Assembly (NCBI GenBank): GCA_944393325.1
Contig: CALXZU010000006.1
Location: 1-51,955, forward strand
Length of the DNA stretch: 51,955 nucleotides
Reading direction: 5' to 3'
From: an uncultured Clostridia bacterium
Lineage (GTDB): Bacteria > Bacillota > Clostridia > TANB77 > CAG-508
Under the pieces are notes generated by a model. That model ran no database searches and was not told the DNA's origin. It saw only the letters and a program-made list of their open reading frames with translations. Every line of letters begins with the position of its first letter. Position 1 is the stretch's first letter. Positions 46,912 to 51,955 of the stretch are shown here, piece by piece. Both the position numbers and the translations under genes were made by a program.

Positions 46912-47505
46912 TCATTTCTTTTCAAATTTAGTTATTGCTAACCCATCTCCTACTTCTAATATTTTAGTATCTAAATTTTCATTTTCTGTTGTTTCTTTAA
47001 TATATTCTCTTAAATTTCTAACTGCTGTACGTTGTTTATGTTTATTATAATCACTTAAAACATAACCTTTATACAAAATATTATCTGCAAATATTATACC
47101 ATTTTTTGAAAGCATGCGAAGAGATTCTTTTAAGAAAAATGGATATTTTCCTTTTGCTGCATCTATGAAAATCACATCATATTTCCCATCTAATGTTGGT
47201 AAAATTTCTACAGCATCTCCTTCTAATATATTTATTTTACTTTCTAAGCCCATTTTCTTTATATTTTCTTTTGCTTCTTCTACTCTTATATGTTCTCTTT
47301 CTATTGTATCAATTATCCCATCTTCACTTAAAAATTCTGTAAAACATATTGCTGAATAACCAACTGCTGTTCCTATTTCAAGTATTTTTTTAGGCTTATT
47401 ATCTTTTAAATATTCTTCTATTACTTCTAATGTATCATCCATTATTATTGGTATATGTTCTTCTAATGCTTTATTTTTTATTTTTCCCAGTTCTTCTATG
47501 TTCAT
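46912..47505 (-). CDS. trmR: SAM-dependent O-methyltransferase, probable TrmR (tRNA 5-hydroxyuridine methyltransferase)
   Basis: The 197-residue class I methyltransferase has ILEIGTAVGYSAICF (SAM-binding motif I), DTIEREHIRVEEAKENIKK, VIFIDAAKGKYPFFLK and FADNILYKGYVL, which are features of the caffeoyl-CoA-type metal-dependent family. In Bacillus the homologue YrrM/TrmR converts 5-hydroxyuridine-34 of tRNA to the methoxy form and lies beside U32 genes. The nearby U32 gene makes this role likely. Small-molecule catechol methylation is the alternative. Confidence 0.78.
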   Translation of the reverse strand: MNIEELGKIKNKALEEHIPIIMDDTLEVIEEYLKDNKPKKILEIGTAVGYSAICFTEFLSEDGIIDTIEREHIRVEEAKENIKKMGLESKINILEGDAVEILPTLDGKYDVIFIDAAKGKYPFFLKESLRMLSKNGIIFADNILYKGYVLSDYNKHKQRTAVRNLREYIKETTENENLDTKILEVGDGLAITKFEKK

Positions 47506-47605
47506 CTATTTGCTCCTTTTAAAAACAATTAGAGACAGAGAATTTTTGTCTTTTTTCATAATCAACCTGTAAACTCAAAAATTCTACGTCCCTAAAATTC
47601 TCATT

Positions 47606-49423
47606 TTATTCTTTTCTTCTTGCTGCTCTTTCTCTTTCTTTTGTGTCCAATATTTTCTTTCTTAATCTTATTGATTTTGGTGTTATTTCCACTAATTCAT
47701 CATCTTGGATAAATTCTATTGCTTGTTCTAAGCTCATTTGAATTGGTGGTACTAAACGTAATGCTTCATCTGAACCTGATGCTCTTGTATTTGTTAAATG
47801 TTTTTCTTTACATACATTAATACTTAAATCTTCTCCTCTTGAGTTTAAGCCAACTATCATTCCTTCATATACATCTACACCAGGACCTATGAATAACTCT
47901 CCTTTATCTTGTGCATTATATAATCCATATGTTACTGATTTTCCATTTTCAAATGCTACTATTGTTCCTCTAACACGTGCTTGAATTTCTCCTTTATATG
48001 GTTCATAACCATTGAAGATATGATTCATTGTTCCTTCACCTTTCGTGTCTGTTAGGAATTCTGTTCTATATCCAATTAATCCTCTTGATGGTATTTTAAA
48101 TTCTATTTTAGTATGTCCATCTTCTGCTGGTTCCATATTTGTCATTTCTGCTTTTCTTCTACCTAATTTTTCTATTACAGTACCTACACTTTCATCTGGT
48201 ACATTTACTACTAAATCTTCTATTGGTTCACATTTTTGTCCATCTATTTCTTTAAATATAACTTTTGGTCTTGATACTAATAGTTCAAATCCTTCTCTTC
48301 TCATTGTTTCTATTAATACTGATAAATGTAATTCTCCTCTTCCTGATACTTCAAAACTATCTGCTGAGTCTGTTTCTTTTACTCTTAATGATACATTTCT
48401 TTCTAATTCTTTAAATAGTCTGTCTCTAATGTGACGAGATGTTATAAATTGTCCTTCTTTTCCTGCGAATGGTCCATTGTTTACACTAAATGTCATTGAC
48501 ACGGTTGGTTCATCTATGTCTACAAATGGTATCTTTTCAGGATGATTAAAGTCGCATATTGTATCACCTATATTTATTGTTGGTATTCCTGCTATTTCTA
48601 TTATATCTCCTGCTTTTCCTTCTTCTACTTCTACCTTATCTAATCCCATATGTGTATATACTTTTGCAATTTTTCCTTGTGATATTTTATCTTCTCTTCC
48701 ACATATTGAAACTGGCATTCCTACTTTCATTGATCCACGTTCTACTCTTCCTACTGCTATTCTTCCTACATAGTCATCATAATCTATGTTTGATACTAGC
48801 ATTTGTGCTGGGCCTTCTTCATCACAATCTGGTGCTTCTATTGTATTTATTATTGTTTCAAATAAACAATGTAAGCTATCACTTTCGTCACTTAAATTCA
48901 TTTTTGCAATTCCTTGTTTTGCTGATGCATATACTACTGGGAATTCTAATTGCTCATCTGATGCATCTAATTCTATAAATAATTCTATTACTTGGTCTAC
49001 TACTTTCTCTGGAGTTGCTCCTGGTCTATCTATTTTGTTTATTACTACTATTGGTTTTAACCCTAAAGCTAATGATTTTTTTAATACCTCTCTTGTTTGT
49101 GGCATTGCACCTTCAAATGCGTCTACTAATAAAAGTACTCCATCTACTGTTTTTAGTACTCTTTCTACTTCTCCACCAAAATCTGCATGTCCTGGTGTGT
49201 CTACTATATTTATTTTTACACCATCATACATTACTGCTGTGTTTTTTGATAGAATTGTTATTCCTCTTTCTTTTTCTAAGTCATTTGAGTCCATTACTCT
49301 TTCTTGTACTTGCTCATTTTCTCTAAACACATGACTTTGTCTAAGCATTGCGTCTACTAATGTTGTTTTTCCATGGTCTACGTGTGCTATTATTGCTATA
49401 TTTCTTATGTTTTTATTGTTCAT
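47606..49423 (-). CDS. typA: Translational GTPase TypA/BipA
   Basis: The 605-residue ribosome-binding GTPase shows G1 AHVDHGKTTL, the switch RGITILSKN, G3 DTPGHADFGGEV, G4 NKIDRPGA and the EF-G-like domains, with the TypA-specific C-terminal domain (SVTYGLYNAQDKGELFIGPG and LTNTRASGSDEALRLVPP). It assists ribosome assembly and stress translation. A perfect consensus promoter lies about 80 nt upstream. The leader contains a TTTAAGTCC/GGACTTAAA hairpin at about 49453-49479. Confidence 0.97.
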   Translation of the reverse strand: MNNKNIRNIAIIAHVDHGKTTLVDAMLRQSHVFRENEQVQERVMDSNDLEKERGITILSKNTAVMYDGVKINIVDTPGHADFGGEVERVLKTVDGVLLLVDAFEGAMPQTREVLKKSLALGLKPIVVINKIDRPGATPEKVVDQVIELFIELDASDEQLEFPVVYASAKQGIAKMNLSDESDSLHCLFETIINTIEAPDCDEEGPAQMLVSNIDYDDYVGRIAVGRVERGSMKVGMPVSICGREDKISQGKIAKVYTHMGLDKVEVEEGKAGDIIEIAGIPTINIGDTICDFNHPEKIPFVDIDEPTVSMTFSVNNGPFAGKEGQFITSRHIRDRLFKELERNVSLRVKETDSADSFEVSGRGELHLSVLIETMRREGFELLVSRPKVIFKEIDGQKCEPIEDLVVNVPDESVGTVIEKLGRRKAEMTNMEPAEDGHTKIEFKIPSRGLIGYRTEFLTDTKGEGTMNHIFNGYEPYKGEIQARVRGTIVAFENGKSVTYGLYNAQDKGELFIGPGVDVYEGMIVGLNSRGEDLSINVCKEKHLTNTRASGSDEALRLVPPIQMSLEQAIEFIQDDELVEITPKSIRLRKKILDTKERERAARRKE

Positions 49424-49499
49424 TTCTTACCCCTTCTTTTATTATATTTCTTTTTAAGTCCGAAAAAAATGGACTTAAAGTCTCCCTTAAATCCTAATT

Positions 49500-49528
49500 A
49501 TTATATACCTATTTAACTTTTTTGTCAA
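49500..49528 (-). promoter_or_regulatory. Promoter of typA
   Basis: On the minus strand TTGACA (49528-49523), a 17-nt spacer and TATAAT (49505-49500): both boxes are perfect consensus. Confidence 0.85.
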
Positions 49529-49532
49529 TAGC

Positions 49533-49567
49533 AAAAAATCACTTAAAAAGCAAAAGTCAAGTGATTT
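49533..49567 (-). terminator. Terminator downstream of the DGR template
   Basis: AAATCACTT and AAGTGATTT pair, followed on the minus strand by a U run. It would end a transcript running from the target gene through the template region. Confidence 0.7.
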
Positions 49568-49689
49568 AAGACTTTTTACTTTTCTATTTTATTTCAATTT
49601 TTTCTTTTTAATATATTTCACTAACTTATACACCTAAAAAGCGACCAGAAACGAAAGTATTGTGACAAAGGCTGTATCTCAATTTTTTG

Positions 49690-49728
49690 TATTTTATTAA
49701 TACTTACTTCCGCAAGTATTAATAAAAC
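49690..49728. repeat. 14-bp perfect inverted repeat below the template region
   Basis: TTTTATTAATACTT and AAGTATTAATAAAA flank an 8-nt loop with CCGC. It lies about 70 nt downstream of the template on the minus strand. DGR template RNAs are structured on their 3' side, so a role is conceivable but unproven. Confidence 0.55.
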
Positions 49729-49795
49729 AATTAAAGTATCCGTTTTTTTAACTTGCTTCTTCTATCATTTCCACTTTTGTCATTTATATTAATTT

Positions 49796-49918
49796 TGCTA
49801 CTCGACCACTAACACACTGCGGAAGCCATAATTGTTGTTAGCATTCCCATTATTGTCATTCAATCCACACAAGCCGACATTATCCGTATTATTCCAATTC
49901 CCACCACGAGGGAAGAAA
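49796..49918 (-). repeat. DGR template repeat (TR)
   Basis: This 123-nt segment is a second copy of the end of the gene at 50124. Of 16 differences, 14 fall where this copy has A on the minus strand. The other two are silent T-to-C. The template is rich in AAT/AAC codons (GNWNNTDNVGLCGLNDNN), the usual design that lets adenine mutagenesis reach many residues. The last 32 nt are identical to the variable copy. In the same frame upstream of it, remnants such as YWFGARDLN suggest that it derives from a decayed target gene. Confidence 0.92.
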
Positions 49919-49996
49919 CTAAAAGTAATGCTAGCGTAGTTGAAACCAGTTTAATCCCTGTATGTTTTTAGTAGCACATTTAAGTCTCTTGCTCCA

Positions 49997-50026
49997 AACC
50001 AATAGCGAATTTCATTCACTATCGGT
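49997..50026. repeat. Imperfect hairpin between TR and VR
   Basis: AACCAATAGCGAA and TTCACTATCGGTT pair with two mismatches about 100 nt downstream of the variable region on the minus strand. DGR targets often carry a hairpin near the homing site, though usually closer. Confidence 0.5.
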
Positions 50027-50121
50027 TCTTTTTACTTTTTTTCATTCTTCTCTACATATCTAATAATATCTTTACAATTCTAATTTGCCCAAAAGGGTTC
50101 AAGGAGCAAGGAAAGTCAAAG

Positions 50122-50244
50122 TGCTACTCGACCACTAACACACTGCGGAAGCCAAAATTGCTGTAGGCAAACCCAATATCGTCATACAAGCCACACAAGC
50201 CGACAGTACCCGTAGTATACCAATACCCGCCACGAGGGAAGAAA
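50122..50244 (-). repeat. DGR variable region (VR)
   Basis: The last 41 codons of the target gene. Relative to TR, Asn codons have become Tyr, Thr, Asp, Ile, Phe or Ser while flanking positions are unchanged. The invariant 3' block of about 32 nt (through the stop codon) corresponds to the initiation-of-mutagenic-homing site. Confidence 0.92.
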
Positions 50245-51941
50245 GGTTCTTCCGAAGATCCATCTTCTTCTAACGTTTGTCCAAACCATGCTTTTCCACT
50301 TCCTGTTCCACTTGATGTTTCCCACAATGCATCTCCAAAAATCTTATTCCATCCTGTTCCATTATATCCTGAATTAAAATCTTTATAATCTGTTGTAACT
50401 GGATTATATGGATATGCTGTTGATAAATGATTTGACGTTCTATTTGCAAAACTTCCTCCATATGTTGTTAAATTACTTGAACCACTATTTACATATGCTG
50501 ATATATAATCTGCTAGTCCTCCTCCCATATCATATACTCCATATATATTTCCTGTTGTACTAGATAATGTTCCATTTCCTTCATCGGAATTACTATTACA
50601 ATTATTCCATGCATATGATGTTTGACTATTTGTTCCTGAAACAGAATTTCCCAAACTACTTTCTGAACTATATGCTATTGAATTTTCACTAGCTTTCCCT
50701 GTTGTTGCTGAATATCCTGTTATTGCTGTTATTTCACCTGTATTATTTGGATTAGTTACTCCTGTTACCCTTAAATTGTTTTTGGCCTTTTCTTTACTAC
50801 TACTTCCTTCTGAATATCCATATTTACTAATTGACAAATATGCTGTTGCTCCCCATTCACTGTTTTTCATTAGATGGCTATTTGATAAACTATTTATTCC
50901 ATATGGATTTCCATTATCATCTAAACTTTGTGATATATCATAACATTGTGATACATTTACATAGTTATATCCAAATTTTCTTCCTTTAAATATTGGATAA
51001 TATAAATCATCTGCTGTATTACTACTTGATACTTTTGCACTTGTATCATCTTCTGTTGTTTTTATTCCTGCATCAAATTTTGCTACCCATATTCCTTCTA
51101 TTTCTTCTCTCCATTCTCCGTTATCAAAACTATTATATTTATTTCCATCTGTAAATGCTGGGTGTACTACATAATCTGTATATCCGGTGTCTGTTATTAC
51201 TCCTTCTTCATTTCCATTTTTTGCTTCTGTTATATTTCCCTTACTATCTGAATACGCATAACTTGTCCCTGCTACAAATTTTACATCTAACGCTCCACTT
51301 GCCTCATGATATCCTTCTGTTATTTTATATGCATATCTTGGTATCCACACAAACATACTTCCTAAATCTTTTTCTGCTACTTCCGTTCCTATAGCTGTAC
51401 TTTCATCATATGTTCCATCACATAACATTACATTTGCCCATTTCTTTTCTTCAGTTGTATAACTATACCATTCAGGGTCATCTTCACTACATATTACCCA
51501 GTTTCCACTTTCTACATTATATTTTACTGGTATCATTCCTTTTACTAGTTTTGGTGCATTTGCTTTTGTTTCTCCACCTTCCCAATATATTACATTTCCA
51601 TTTTCTTCTACTAAATATTTATTTCCTTTATATTCCACTACTACTTCATTTCCTAATGATGTTGAATTTGCACCATTTAAATTTTTAGATATATTATCAA
51701 TTAACCTATCTACATTTATTTTTCCGTCTGTATCAATTGCTCCTAATGCTTCTAATTGTACTTCTTCCATTGCTGAAGCTTTTTCTGTTTCATCTTTAGC
51801 ATTTTGTGCTTGTGTTAGTATTCCATTTTCTCCTGTTAGCATTGCAATACTTACTCCTGCAAGAATTAGAAGGACAATTATAGTAATCACTAAAGCAATT
51901 AATGTAATTCCTCTATTATTTAGTTTCTCTTTTAAATTCAT
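50124..51941 (-). CDS. DGR target: prepilin-like protein with formylglycine-enzyme/C-type-lectin-like variable domain
   Basis: The 605-residue product begins MNLKEKLNNRGITLIALVITI, a prepilin leader and helix (Ala instead of Glu at +5), with the MLTGENGILTQ box common to its paralogues. A coiled segment and a linker follow. The large C-terminal domain (about 180-605) has the FGE-sulfatase/CLec look, with FVWIPRYAY, WGATAYLSISKYG, GNIYGVYDMGGGLADY and the closing FPRGGYWYTTG...GFRSVLVV. The last 41 residues are the variable region. The likely role is a surface-displayed, diversified ligand-binding protein. The start follows AGGAGAGATAGAAA at the window edge. The reverse transcriptase is not in the window. 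Confidence 0.9.
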   Translation of the reverse strand: MNLKEKLNNRGITLIALVITIIVLLILAGVSIAMLTGENGILTQAQNAKDETEKASAMEEVQLEALGAIDTDGKINVDRLIDNISKNLNGANSTSLGNEVVVEYKGNKYLVEENGNVIYWEGGETKANAPKLVKGMIPVKYNVESGNWVICSEDDPEWYSYTTEEKKWANVMLCDGTYDESTAIGTEVAEKDLGSMFVWIPRYAYKITEGYHEASGALDVKFVAGTSYAYSDSKGNITEAKNGNEEGVITDTGYTDYVVHPAFTDGNKYNSFDNGEWREEIEGIWVAKFDAGIKTTEDDTSAKVSSSNTADDLYYPIFKGRKFGYNYVNVSQCYDISQSLDDNGNPYGINSLSNSHLMKNSEWGATAYLSISKYGYSEGSSSKEKAKNNLRVTGVTNPNNTGEITAITGYSATTGKASENSIAYSSESSLGNSVSGTNSQTSYAWNNCNSNSDEGNGTLSSTTGNIYGVYDMGGGLADYISAYVNSGSSNLTTYGGSFANRTSNHLSTAYPYNPVTTDYKDFNSGYNGTGWNKIFGDALWETSSGTGSGKAWFGQTLEEDGSSEEPFFPRGGYWYTTGTVGLCGLYDDIGFAYSNFGFRSVLVVE

Positions 51942-51955
51942 TTTCTATCTCTCCT

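Noticed and set aside
49424..49795. Reverse transcriptase gene downstream of the template
   Set aside because: The stretch holds only hairpins, a terminator and the typA promoter. No frame long enough is present.

Overview
The window is very AT-rich Bacillota DNA, most likely from an uncultured spore-forming Clostridia. The supporting features are a pro-sigma-K gene, whiA, ftsEX with three coiled-coil M23 hydrolases, a split transketolase, DUF368/PopT and prepilin-like surface proteins. Most genes lie on the minus strand in short operons: rpsO-pnp-(metallopeptidase)-queA-tgt-(WG-repeat protein), whiA-hemW, ftsE-ftsX-hydrolases, transketolase N and C halves, and a cluster with a U32 peptidase and an O-methyltransferase.

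The main finding is a recurring recoding signature. Six genes are split into two reading frames at seven places, and every break falls on an in-frame CGG codon. In each case, skipping the C (so that CGGN is read as one glycine) restores the conserved protein. The genes are tgt, pro-sigK, a prepilin with RCC1 repeats, a CAP/Big2/dockerin surface protein (two sites), a zinc-metallopeptidase-like protein and a WG-repeat protein. In tgt the restored residues are the family-typical Pro-Gly-Tyr-Ala-Ile-Gly-Gly. In the prepilin the restored Gly precedes the leader-cleavage site. In pro-sigK it aligns with the residue before the known propeptide cleavage point. Reading all genes by eye, I found only one other in-frame CGG, in a gene of unlike composition. 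This suggests an unassigned or quadruplet-decoded CGG with +1 frameshifting.

A second system lies at the right end. It is a diversity-generating retroelement target with a prepilin N-terminus. Its 123-nt variable region is matched by a 123-nt template 326 nt away, and 14 of 16 differences fall at template adenines. No reverse transcriptase is in the window. A deleted relative of such a target seems to survive at the left end, next to a tyrosine-recombinase fragment.

Other non-coding or accessory content includes a 6S-like RNA with its own promoter and terminator, and a promoter-repeat RNA-hairpin unit ahead of a decayed BECR-fold toxin-like gene (type III toxin-antitoxin layout). There is also a dispersed palindrome with GGGACGGAGGC next to stop codons, CCCATATGG operators between a prepilin gene and an XRE regulator, an ORF6N fragment, and a run of three monocistronic genes of less AT-rich codon use at 39.9-43.1 kb.

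Layout: 0-1 kb mobile-element debris; 1-9 kb tRNA-Q/RNA-decay operon; 9-16 kb surface proteins; 16-26 kb eno, recN, toxin-like unit, hemW, whiA, prmC, prepilin/regulator, deoD, greA; 26-38 kb pgsA, ctpA, hydrolases, ftsEX, transketolase, Rpn; 38-44 kb pepV, 6S RNA, foreign-looking genes, sigK; 44-50 kb PopT, U32, O-methyltransferase, typA; 50-52 kb DGR.
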